64,000 nt of DNA from Kineococcus aurantiacus (GTDB lineage: Bacteria; Actinomycetota; Actinomycetes; Actinomycetales; Kineococcaceae). The notes below the pieces were generated by a model, which saw only the letters and a list, made by a program, of their open reading frames with translations, was not told where the DNA came from and did no database searches. Below, piece after piece: positions 24,542 to 32,319 of the stretch. Each line of letters opens with the position of its first letter. Positions within the stretch are counted from its first letter, which is position 1. Location of the stretch: assembly GCF_013409345.1 (NCBI RefSeq), contig NZ_JACCBB010000001.1, positions 3,162,001-3,226,000 of the forward strand, written 5' to 3'. Both the position numbers and the translations under genes were made by a program.

Positions 24542-26265
24542 GCCGCCACCTCCAGCTGGCTGGCGACGATCTCCTCGTACGTCGGGCAGGTCCCGAGCAG
24601 TTCGCGGTGGGTGCCGCGCCCCACGACCTTCCCGCCGTCCAGCACGACGATCTCGTCGGCCTCGACGATGGTCGAGACCCGTTGCGCCACCACGAGGACG
24701 GAGACCCCGGGCAGGTCGCGGGCGAGGGCGGCGCGCAACCGCGCGTCGGTTGCGGTGTCCAGCGCCGAGAAGGCGTCGTCGAACACGAACACCTCCGGGC
24801 GGGCCACGACCAGCCGCGCGATGGACAGCCGTTGCCGCTGCCCGCCGGAGACGTTCGTGCCGCCCTGGGAGACCGGCGCGTCCAGCCCCTCGGGCCGGTC
24901 CCGGACGAAGTCCTCGGCCTGCGCCGTCCGCAGCGCCGCCCACAGCTCCTCGTCGGAGGCGTCGGGGCGGCCGAAGCGCAGGTTCGAGGCGATGGTCCCG
25001 GCGAACAGGTACGGCCGCTGCGGGACCAGCCCCACGCGCCGGCGCAGGTCCCCGTCGGCCAGGGACCGCACGTCGACGCCGTCGAGCAGCACCGCCCCGG
25101 TCGAGGCGTCGGCGAGCCGGGTCGCGAGGTTCACCACGGTGGTCTTGCCCGAACCGGTCGAGCCGATGACGGCCGTCGTCCGGCCCGGGGCGACGTCGAA
25201 GGAGACGCGGTCCAGGACGGGCCGGTCGGCGCCGGGGTGGGAGAACGACACCTCGCGGAACTCCAGCCGCCCCCCGGTGCTGGCGGGGGCGACGGGGGCC
25301 TGCGGCTCGTGGACGCTCGGCGGGCTCCGCAGGACCTCCTGGATGCGCCCGGCCGAGACCGCGGCGCGCGGGCCCATGACGGCCAGGAACGTCGTCATCA
25401 TGACGCCCATGAGGATCAGCACCAGGTAGGACAGGAACGCGATGAGGGAACCGATGCCCAGTTCCCCGGTCTCCACGCGGCTCGCGCCGAACCACACGAC
25501 GGCGGCGCTGGCCAGGTTCATGACGAGCGTCACGAACGGGAACACGACGGAGAACAGCCGGCCCGTGCGCAGCGCGACGTCGGTGAGCTCGGCGTTGGCC
25601 CGCTCGAACCGGGCCCGCTCGGCGTCCTCGCGCACGAAACCCCGCACGACCCGCAGCCCCGTGAGCTGCTCGCGCAGCACGCGGTTGACGGTGTCGAGCC
25701 TCTTCTGCAGCTGCCCGAACAGCGGGCCCAGGCGCGTCATGACCAGCGCCATGACGGCGACCAGCAGCGGCACGGCGACGACGACGAGCCAGCTCAGCCA
25801 GACGTCCTCGCGCAGGGCCATGACGATCCCGCCCACGCACAGGATGGGCGCGGAGACGATCATGGTGCACGTCACGAGCACGAGCATCTGCACCTGCTGG
25901 ACGTCGTTGGTCCCGCGGGTGATGAGCGAGGGGGCGCCGAACCGCCCCACCTCGGCCCTGGACAGGCTCAGGACGTGGTCGAACACGGCCGCGCGCACGT
26001 CGCGGCCCACGGCCATCGCCGCGTGGGCGCCGCAGCGGACGGCGGAGATGGTCGCCACGACCTGGACGAGGGTGACGGCGAGCATGAGCGCACCGGTGCG
26101 CCAGATGAGGCCGGTGTCCCCGGTGACGACGCCCCGGTCGATGATCTCGGCGTTCAGGCGGGGCAGGTACAGGGAGGCGACCGTCTGCAGGACCTGCAGC
26201 ACGACCACCGCCGCCAGCAGCCCGCGGTGCGGGCGCAGGTGTTCTCGCAGGAGGGTGAGCAGCAC
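24538..26265 (-). CDS. ABC exporter half-transporter (degenerate-site subunit)
   Basis: A 575-residue membrane-NBD fusion and first gene of the operon. Six membrane helices lie within about 15-310; LPRLNAEIIDRGVVTGD is typical of the extracellular entry of helix 2. The NBD has Walker A (VIGSTGSGKTTVVNLATRL), signature VSGGQRQRLSIARLVVARP and Walker B VFVFDDAFSALD, in which Asp replaces the catalytic Glu. This substitution is the hallmark of the degenerate-site partner in heterodimeric exporters. Start GTG 26265 is the first codon of the conserved LLREHLRPHRG opening. The substrate is not predictable. Upstream lies the third family B repeat, about 90 bp away. Confidence 0.93.
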   Translation of the reverse strand: MLLTLLREHLRPHRGLLAAVVVLQVLQTVASLYLPRLNAEIIDRGVVTGDTGLIWRTGALMLAVTLVQVVATISAVRCGAHAAMAVGRDVRAAVFDHVLSLSRAEVGRFGAPSLITRGTNDVQQVQMLVLVTCTMIVSAPILCVGGIVMALREDVWLSWLVVVAVPLLVAVMALVMTRLGPLFGQLQKRLDTVNRVLREQLTGLRVVRGFVREDAERARFERANAELTDVALRTGRLFSVVFPFVTLVMNLASAAVVWFGASRVETGELGIGSLIAFLSYLVLILMGVMMTTFLAVMGPRAAVSAGRIQEVLRSPPSVHEPQAPVAPASTGGRLEFREVSFSHPGADRPVLDRVSFDVAPGRTTAVIGSTGSGKTTVVNLATRLADASTGAVLLDGVDVRSLADGDLRRRVGLVPQRPYLFAGTIASNLRFGRPDASDEELWAALRTAQAEDFVRDRPEGLDAPVSQGGTNVSGGQRQRLSIARLVVARPEVFVFDDAFSALDTATDARLRAALARDLPGVSVLVVAQRVSTIVEADEIVVLDGGKVVGRGTHRELLGTCPTYEEIVASQLEVAA

Positions 26266-26354
26266 GGCAACCAGGTCTAGCAGCCGGGGCCGGGCCGGGG
26301 CACCACCCTTTCGTGGCCCGGGCGAACCGCCCCGCCCCGCCCGCCCGCACCCCC

Positions 26355-26382
26355 GTGATCGAGCACTCCGGTGATCAAGCGC
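26355..26382. repeat. Family B palindromic repeat, copy 3
   Basis: GTGATCGAGCAC at 26355-26366 and GTGATCAAGCGC at 26371-26382 are separated by TCCG. The period is again 16 nt. Orientation is opposite to copy 2. It lies exactly in the gap between the exporter operon and the DUF58-MoxR operon. Confidence 0.75.
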
Positions 26383-26406
26383 AGCGGTGGTCGGGGACGG
26401 GCGCGG

Positions 26407-27708
26407 TCACAACCGCCCCGCCGCCTTCAGCGCCAGGTACCGGTCCGCCAGCGCCGGCGCCAGCCCCTCGGGGTCGGCGTGCACCACCTCCACGCCCAGC
26501 CGCGTCAGCAGCCGCGCCGTCCGGTCCCGCACCGCCGTCGCCGTCTCGGCCGCCGCCGCGGTGTAGACGGCCTCGGCGTCGGAGCGGTCGCGGGCCAGCG
26601 CCGCCAGGGCCGGGTCGTCGACGGCGGCCAGGACGACGGTGTGCCGGGTCGCCAGCTGCTCCAGCACCCCCAGCAGCCCCGAGTCCAGGACGGAGGGGTC
26701 CAGCGCCGTCAGCAGCACCACCAGCGAGCGCTGCCGGGCCGTGGTCCGCACCTCCGTCGCCACCGCGTCCCAGTCGGCCTCCACGAGGGAGGGTTCCAGC
26801 GGCGCCAGCGCCTCCACCAGCGAGGGCAGCAGGTCCCCGCGCGCGCCCCCGCGCACCCGCGCCCGGACCCGGCGGTCGTGCGCGACGAGGTCCACGCGGT
26901 CCCCGGCGCGCGAGGCCAGCGCCGCGGTCAGCAGCGCCGCCTCGATCTGCGCGTCGAGCCGCACCGTCGGGTGCTCACCCTCCAGCCGGGCCGCCGAGGT
27001 GCGGGAGGTGTCGACGACCAGCAGCACCCGCCGGTCCCGCTCGGGCCGCCAGGTGCGCACGACGACGGCCTGCCGGCGGGCGCTGGCCCGCCAGTCGATG
27101 GAGCGCACGTCGTCGCCGTCGACGTAGTCGCGCAGCGAGTCGAACTCCGTGCCCTGCCCGCGGTGCTGCACGGCGCTGCGCCCGTCCAGCTCCCGCAGCC
27201 GCGCCAGCCGCGAGGGCAGGTGCTTGCGGGAGGTGAACGGCGGCAGCACGCGCAGCCGCCCCGGCACCGGCGCCGACCGCTGCCGGCCCGCCAGCCCCAG
27301 CGGCCCGGCGGTCCGCACCGTCACCCGGTCCGCCAGCCGGTCCCCGCGCCGGGTCGGGACGAGGACGACCTCCAGCCGGCGGCGCTCACCGGGGGGCAGG
27401 TCCAGCCGGTGGCGGGTGCCCGTGGCCCCCGCCGAGGGCACCCACGCGTCGCGCAGTACGCCCCGCACCCGCCGGCCGCCGGTGTTCTGCACGAGCAGGC
27501 CGGTGCTGCGGCGCTCCCCGAGCCGGACCGCCGGCAGCGGCGGCCGGCTGATCGCCAGCCGCCGCGGCGAGGGGGCCAGCGCGGCGTCCAGGCCGACGAG
27601 CACCGCGCACACGAGCAGCCACACCCAGAACGCGGCCCAGCCCGGCCAGGCCACGACGAGGACCAGGCCCAGCAGGGCCAGGCCCGCGGACCGCCCCGTG
27701 ACGTGCAC
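26407..27708 (-). CDS. DUF58 domain-containing protein
   Basis: A 433-residue protein with two N-terminal membrane helices (about 7-45), then an extracytoplasmic or cytoplasmic beta-rich region, then the DUF58 core at roughly 195-300. The core signature GTEFDSLRDYVDGDDVRSID followed by WRASARR is intact. The C-terminal half resembles a von Willebrand A fold, with DTSRTS in place of a full DxSxS metal site. DUF58 proteins work with MoxR ATPases, which are thought to remodel or load metal into partner proteins at the envelope. It lies 12 bp downstream of moxR in the same operon. GTG is the start. Confidence 0.92.
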   Translation of the reverse strand: MHVTGRSAGLALLGLVLVVAWPGWAAFWVWLLVCAVLVGLDAALAPSPRRLAISRPPLPAVRLGERRSTGLLVQNTGGRRVRGVLRDAWVPSAGATGTRHRLDLPPGERRRLEVVLVPTRRGDRLADRVTVRTAGPLGLAGRQRSAPVPGRLRVLPPFTSRKHLPSRLARLRELDGRSAVQHRGQGTEFDSLRDYVDGDDVRSIDWRASARRQAVVVRTWRPERDRRVLLVVDTSRTSAARLEGEHPTVRLDAQIEAALLTAALASRAGDRVDLVAHDRRVRARVRGGARGDLLPSLVEALAPLEPSLVEADWDAVATEVRTTARQRSLVVLLTALDPSVLDSGLLGVLEQLATRHTVVLAAVDDPALAALARDRSDAEAVYTAAAAETATAVRDRTARLLTRLGVEVVHADPEGLAPALADRYLALKAAGRL

Positions 27709-27720
27709 CCCGGCCCCCGC

Positions 27721-28698
27721 TCAGCGCGGGACCGGGACGGAACCCAGCACCGAGTCCAGCACCGCGTCCACGCTCACCCCGTCCAGCTCCGCCTCCGGGC
27801 GCAGCTGCACGCGGTGCCGCAGCGTCGGGCGCGCCAGCGACTTCACGTCGTCGGGGGAGACGTAGTCGCGCCCCGACAGCCACGCCCACGCCCGCGCCGT
27901 CGCCAGCAGCGACGTCGCCCCGCGCGGGGAGACGCCCAGGGCCAGCGAGGGGGACTCGCGGGTGGCGCGGCACACGTCGACGACGTAGCCGATGACCTCG
28001 CGCGAGCACTGCACGCGGCGCACCGCGTCGGCCGCGATGGACAGCTGCTCGGGCGTCGCCACGGCCCGGACGCCCGCCGCGGCCAGGTCGCGCGGGTCGA
28101 ACCCCGTCGCGTGCCGGGCCAGCACCTCGACCTCGTCCTCGCGCGGGGGCAGCGGCAGCGTGAGCTTGAGCAGGAACCGGTCCAGCTGCGCCTCCGGCAG
28201 CGGGTAGGTGCCCTCGTACTCCACGGGGTTCTGGGTGGCCGCGACGATGAACGGGTCCGGCAGCCGGCGGGGCTCGCCGTCGATGGAGACCTGCTTCTCC
28301 TCCATGGCCTCCAGCAGCGACGCCTGCGTCTTGGGGGGCGTGCGGTTGATCTCGTCGGCCAGCAGGATGTTGGTGAACACCGGGCCCTCGCGGAAGGAGA
28401 ACCGCGCGGTCTGCGCGTCGTAGACGAGCGAGCCCGTCACGTCGCCCGGCATGAGGTCGGGGGTGAACTGCACGCGCTTGGTGTCCAGGTGCAGCGCCGC
28501 CGACAGGCTGCGCACCAGCAGCGTCTTGGCCACCCCCGGCACGCCCTCGAGCAGGACGTGCCCGCGGCACAGCACGGCGATGACCAGCCCGGTCACGGCG
28601 GCGTCCTGGCCGACGACGGCCTTGGCGACCTCCTGGCGGACGGCCCGCAGGGCCTGCCGGGCGTCCTCGACGGCCTCGGTCGAGGGGGTCTCAGTCAC
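27721..28698 (-). CDS. MoxR family AAA+ ATPase
   Basis: A 325-residue AAA_3 chaperone-like ATPase. Walker A is GVPGVAKTLLVRSL (Ala before Lys, as usual in MoxR), Walker B is NILLADEINRTPPKTQASLL, sensor 1 lies in FIVAATQNPVEYEGTYPLPE, and the C-terminal AAA lid contains SPRGATSLLATARAWAW. The LEGVPGVAKT and EAMEEKQVSIDG stretches are characteristic. It probably acts with the DUF58 product and the membrane proteins encoded in the same operon. The GTG start overlaps the upstream DUF4350 stop by 4 bp; GGAAGG lies 10 nt before it. Confidence 0.95.
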   Translation of the reverse strand: MTETPSTEAVEDARQALRAVRQEVAKAVVGQDAAVTGLVIAVLCRGHVLLEGVPGVAKTLLVRSLSAALHLDTKRVQFTPDLMPGDVTGSLVYDAQTARFSFREGPVFTNILLADEINRTPPKTQASLLEAMEEKQVSIDGEPRRLPDPFIVAATQNPVEYEGTYPLPEAQLDRFLLKLTLPLPPREDEVEVLARHATGFDPRDLAAAGVRAVATPEQLSIAADAVRRVQCSREVIGYVVDVCRATRESPSLALGVSPRGATSLLATARAWAWLSGRDYVSPDDVKSLARPTLRHRVQLRPEAELDGVSVDAVLDSVLGSVPVPR

Positions 28699-29870
28699 GG
28701 TTGCACTGCCTTCCTGGGTGAGGTGCTGCGGACCTGTCGCGCGACGTCGCGCTCGAGGGCTTCGAGGTCGACGGCGAGGCGGACGAGGGCGGGGTCGTCG
28801 CGGGGGTCCTGCCCGGCGAGGAGCTCGCGGACCGCGGGGGCGGGGCGGCCGGTGGTCCAGGCGACCTGGTCGGCGACGTCGCGCACGTCGGCGCGCGCGT
28901 CCAGGCCGGTCCAGGCGCGCAGCCGGCGCGACGTGGCCTCCCGCAGCGCCCGCGCCGCCCGGTCGGACGCGCGGGCGCTGGCGTACAGCCGCCCGTGCCC
29001 CTCCACGGTCTCGGCCGCGCGCACCACGACGGGCAGCGGCTCGTCGACGAGCCGGCCCAGCCGGCGCCCGCGCCACAGCAGCACCAGGAGCGCGGCGAGC
29101 CCGGTGACGCCCACGGCGGGCCACGTCCAGGGCGGCAGCAGCGCCGTCAGCGGCTGCTGCGGGGAGTCGGTGTCGACGGGGTCGGGCAGGTACCAGACGA
29201 GGTCGGGGTGGGCGCCCAGCGTGCGCAGCGCCAGCGCCGCGTCGCCGTCCTGCGCGACCCAGCGGTTGGTCATGAGGGTGGGCTGCCCCACGACGGTCAG
29301 CGTCCCGGCCGCCAGCGGGGCCCGGACGTAGGAGCCGCCGTAGCAGGCCGTCGCGCCGCCGGAGGCCGCGTAGGTCAGGCCGCCCGCGCGGGCCGGTCCG
29401 GCGGCCACCGCGTCGGGGTCGGCGCAGCCGGGGTCGCGCACCGCGGTCGAGGCGCCGCCGGTGGGGGTGACGTCACCGGTGACCGCCTCCAGCGTCTCGG
29501 CCGAGGGGCGCAGCAGGACCAGGTCGGCCCCGGAGCCGGCCAGGACGCGCAGCCGCTGCGCCGACAGCAGGTCCGGGTCCGTCACCAGCACGGTCGTGCC
29601 GGGGCCCAGCGCGCGCGAGGCGTCGGCGAACGTGCGGGCCTCGGTGACGGTGACGCCCTGCGCGTCCAGGACGCGGGCCAGGGCCCGCCCCCCGGCGGGG
29701 TCGGCCGAGCCGGGGGCGAGGGCGGCCTCGTCGGTGCGCGGCCGCAGCAGCGCCAGGGCCAGGGCCGTGACCACGACGAGCAGGACGACCAGCAGCGCGC
29801 CGCGGTGGCGGCGGACCGCCCGGCCGGCCGCGCCGACTGCCCCGGTGGAGGTGGGGGTGGCGGTGCTCAC
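28695..29870 (-). CDS. DUF4350 domain-containing membrane protein
   Basis: A 391-residue membrane protein. One helix near residues 22-42 (ALLVVLLVVVTALALALL) is followed by the extracytoplasmic DUF4350 domain, a Rossmann-like region starting GGRALARVLDAQGVTVTEA. A second helix lies near 265-285, then a cytoplasmic Arg-rich helical tail. Two Cys residues in the outer domain (DPGCADP and TACYGG) may form a disulfide. The family always occurs beside MoxR and DUF58 genes, so it is probably part of the same envelope complex. GTG 29870 overlaps the DUF4129 stop, and its own stop overlaps the moxR start. Confidence 0.88.
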   Translation of the reverse strand: MSTATPTSTGAVGAAGRAVRRHRGALLVVLLVVVTALALALLRPRTDEAALAPGSADPAGGRALARVLDAQGVTVTEARTFADASRALGPGTTVLVTDPDLLSAQRLRVLAGSGADLVLLRPSAETLEAVTGDVTPTGGASTAVRDPGCADPDAVAAGPARAGGLTYAASGGATACYGGSYVRAPLAAGTLTVVGQPTLMTNRWVAQDGDAALALRTLGAHPDLVWYLPDPVDTDSPQQPLTALLPPWTWPAVGVTGLAALLVLLWRGRRLGRLVDEPLPVVVRAAETVEGHGRLYASARASDRAARALREATSRRLRAWTGLDARADVRDVADQVAWTTGRPAPAVRELLAGQDPRDDPALVRLAVDLEALERDVARQVRSTSPRKAVQP

Positions 29871-30493
29871 GCGGGGACCACGGGCCGGGCCGCCGCCACC
29901 TGCGCCACGACGGCGCGCAGGTCCTCGTCGGTCCCCGGCGTCGCGGGGCGCCCGCCGTAGCGGACGTCGTCGAACGTGCGGGCCGCGCGGGCCAGGGCGT
30001 CGGCGCAGTCGGGCAGCGCCCGCGCGGCGGCGGTGGTGATCTCGGTCGCGGTGCCCCCGGGCCGGGGCTCGACCAGGGCGCGCTCCTCCAGGGAGCGCAC
30101 GAGCCCGCGGAAGCGCTCGGCGACGGCCAGCGCGTGGTCCCCGGCGGCGGCGGCCGCGTCGGCGCGGGCGAAGTGGGCCGTGGCCGGTTCGGGCGCGGCC
30201 TCGAACACGGGGGCGGCCGCGGCCTGCCGGGCGCTGCGGCGCAACGGGCCGCCGACGAGGTAGACGGCCCCGGCGAGCGCGGCCAGCAGCAGCACCACCA
30301 CGACCACCGACGTCCACCCCGTGCCCAGCCCGGGCACCGACACGCCCTGGAGCCGTTCCCACAGCCACGTCCACGCGCGCTGCAGCCAGGACCCCTGCGA
30401 CTGGCGGTACTCCGGGCCCGCCAGCTCCTCGGCCAGCCAGCGCCGGGCCTGCGCCCGGTCCGGCTGGACGGGGACGGCGGACGGCCAGGTCAC
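29867..30493 (-). CDS. DUF4129 domain-containing membrane protein
   Basis: A 208-residue protein with a single membrane helix near 60-85 (TSVVVVVLLLAALAGAVYLV). A WLAEELAGPEYRQSQGSWLQ segment precedes the helix, and the C-terminal DUF4129 domain follows (ALAVAERFRGLVRSLEERALVEP, then TFDDVRYGGRPAT). DUF4129 domains also occur at the end of transglutaminase-like proteins and beside MoxR genes. The N-terminal PEYRQSQGSW is a strongly conserved piece in actinobacterial members. The start GTG 30493 overlaps the upstream stop, and the stop overlaps the DUF4350 start, so translation is tightly coupled through the operon. Confidence 0.9.
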   Translation of the reverse strand: MTWPSAVPVQPDRAQARRWLAEELAGPEYRQSQGSWLQRAWTWLWERLQGVSVPGLGTGWTSVVVVVLLLAALAGAVYLVGGPLRRSARQAAAAPVFEAAPEPATAHFARADAAAAAGDHALAVAERFRGLVRSLEERALVEPRPGGTATEITTAAARALPDCADALARAARTFDDVRYGGRPATPGTDEDLRAVVAQVAAARPVVPA

Positions 30494-31572
30494 CGCGCGG
30501 ACGCCCGGTGCAGCTCGACGTCCAGACCCTCGCGACGCATCCGCAGGTCCACGTACAGCAGCGCCGTCACCGACGCCAGGAACGGGTAGGCCACGATGCT
30601 GCCGGCCATCTGGCCCACCGTCTGGATCGCGTTCTGCACGACGATCGAGCCCGTGCCGGTGCTGCCCGTGGCGGCCCCCACGGCCCCGCCGACGGCCGCG
30701 AAGGGCACCGAGACGGCCCCGACGGCGAACTGCACGACGATGAGCGTGAGCAGCTGGATGCCGAACAGCCGCCAGAACGAGCGCCGGGTCAGGCCGAAGG
30801 ACCGCTTCAGCGCCGCGACCACGCCCAGCTGCTCCAGCAGCATCGCGGGGGAGGCCATCGAGGACTTCACCCACACGAAGGCCCAGCCCGCGAGCGCGGC
30901 CAGCGTCCCGACGAGGACGGCGGCGACCCCGGCGGCGGTGCCGGTCCCGGACTCGGCGAACACCAGCAGCAGCGCGCCGGGGGCCAGCAGCACGACCCAC
31001 AGCAGGACGCTGGCGAGGGTGATGACCAGGGACAGCCCGATCAGCGGCAGCAGCCGCGAGCGGCACGCCGCCCACAGCTGCCCGAAGGTGGTGGTGCGGC
31101 CCAGCACGGCCTGGCTGACGCTGTAGATGAGCATCCCGTTGAGGACGAGCACCGCGAGCGTCTGCAGCAGGCCGCTGAGCACGAGCAGCGGCAGCGAGCT
31201 CTGCACGGTGGAGAACACGTCCTCGACCGAGCCGGTGCCGGCCTCCAGGCTGGTGGCCAGGCCCACGACGTCGCGGGTGAACAGGACCGTGGCCAGCAGC
31301 GTGACGACCGAGGTGAGCGCCACGACGATCGCGGACAGCCCGACCATGACCCTCGGGTTCTGCCGGAACGCGCGGAACGCGCCGTCCCAGATCTCCCCCA
31401 GGCCCAGCGGCCGCAGCGGCACGATGCCGGGGCGGGGGGCGGCCGGAGCGGCGTGCTGCGGCGGGGGACCCCCGGCCGGGGCGCCCCAGCCCGAGGGCGC
31501 GGCGGCGGGCGCGGGAGGGGCCGGGTCCTGGTCGTCCGGGCGCTGCCACTGGTCCGTCCCCATGCCGGTCAT
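30490..31572 (-). CDS. Multi-pass membrane protein, first gene of the MoxR operon
   Basis: A 360-residue membrane protein with a Pro/Ala-rich cytoplasmic N-terminus (about 1-48), the conserved RPLGLGEIWDGAFRAFRQNP entry, and about six long hydrophobic segments. It matches the actinobacterial group annotated as glycerophosphoryl diester phosphodiesterase membrane domain or DUF7544-like. No catalytic domain is present. AALKRSFGLTRRSFWRLFGI is a typical amphipathic connector. The start could be ATG 31572 or ATG 31563; the longer is given. It is divergent from mtrA with 69 bp between them, so envelope-stress control of both by shared sites is possible. Confidence 0.82.
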   Translation of the reverse strand: MTGMGTDQWQRPDDQDPAPPAPAAAPSGWGAPAGGPPPQHAAPAAPRPGIVPLRPLGLGEIWDGAFRAFRQNPRVMVGLSAIVVALTSVVTLLATVLFTRDVVGLATSLEAGTGSVEDVFSTVQSSLPLLVLSGLLQTLAVLVLNGMLIYSVSQAVLGRTTTFGQLWAACRSRLLPLIGLSLVITLASVLLWVVLLAPGALLLVFAESGTGTAAGVAAVLVGTLAALAGWAFVWVKSSMASPAMLLEQLGVVAALKRSFGLTRRSFWRLFGIQLLTLIVVQFAVGAVSVPFAAVGGAVGAATGSTGTGSIVVQNAIQTVGQMAGSIVAYPFLASVTALLYVDLRMRREGLDVELHRASAR

Positions 31573-31641
31573 CGTGCCAGAGGCCCGTGGTCACGGCGTG
31601 GTGGTGACCGCGAACGCGGCCGCGGGCGGCAGGATGGGCCC

Positions 31642-32319
31642 ATGAGGGGACGCGTCCTCGTGGTGGACGACGACACCGCGCTCGCCGAGATGCTGGGGAT
31701 CGTGCTGCAGGGGGAGGGTCTGGAGACCCGGTTCTGCGCCGACGGTGACGAGGCGCTGACCGCCTTCCGGGCCACCCGGCCCGACGTCGTGCTGCTGGAC
31801 CTCATGCTGCCGGGCACCGACGGCATGGAGGTCTGCCGCCAGATCCGCGCCGAGTCCGGGGTGCCGATCGTCATGCTGACGGCCAAGAGCGACACCGTCG
31901 ACGTCGTGCTGGGCCTGGAGGCCGGGGCCGACGACTACGTCGTCAAGCCGTTCAAGCCCAAGGAGCTCGTGGCCCGCGTCCGCGCCCGGCTGCGCTCGGC
32001 CGGGGACCGCCCGCCGGAGACCCTGCGGATCGGGGACCTGACGATCGACGTGGCGGGCCACTCGGTGCGCCGCGACGGCCGGTCGCTGCCGCTGACGCCG
32101 CTGGAGTTCGAGCTGCTGGTCACCCTGGCGCGCAAGCCGTGGCAGGCGTTCACGCGCGAGCTGCTGCTGGAGCAGGTGTGGGGGTACCGGCACGCGGCCG
32201 ACACCCGCCTGGTCAACGTCCACGTCCAGCGGTTGCGCTCGAAGATCGAGCGCGACCCCGAGCACCCCGAGATCGTGGTCACGGTGCGTGGGGTGGGGTA
32301 CCGCGCCGGTCCGCTGTGA
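31642..32319 (+). CDS. mtrA: Two-component response regulator MtrA
   Basis: OmpR-family DNA-binding regulator of 225 residues. In actinobacteria MtrA controls cell-wall, division and osmotic-response genes. The receiver has DDD at 9-11, phospho-acceptor Asp53 in DVVLLDLMLPGTDGMEV, and KPFKPKELVARVRA. The winged-helix domain (about 130-225) reads LTPLEFELLVTLARKPWQAF, then VWGYRHAADTRLVNVHVQRL, typical of MtrA. It is followed without a gap by mtrB and lpqB (GTGA overlaps at both junctions), the standard order. ATG 31642 is chosen over the out-of-frame ATG at 31634; GCAGGAT lies upstream as a weak Shine-Dalgarno. Confidence 0.97.
   Translation: MRGRVLVVDDDTALAEMLGIVLQGEGLETRFCADGDEALTAFRATRPDVVLLDLMLPGTDGMEVCRQIRAESGVPIVMLTAKSDTVDVVLGLEAGADDYVVKPFKPKELVARVRARLRSAGDRPPETLRIGDLTIDVAGHSVRRDGRSLPLTPLEFELLVTLARKPWQAFTRELLLEQVWGYRHAADTRLVNVHVQRLRSKIERDPEHPEIVVTVRGVGYRAGPL

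Noticed and set aside
31589-31609. Palindrome GGTCAC/GTGACC between mtrA and the divergent membrane-protein gene as an MtrA operator
   Set aside because: Six-base arms with a 9-nt loop are weak and do not resemble the direct-repeat MtrA site.
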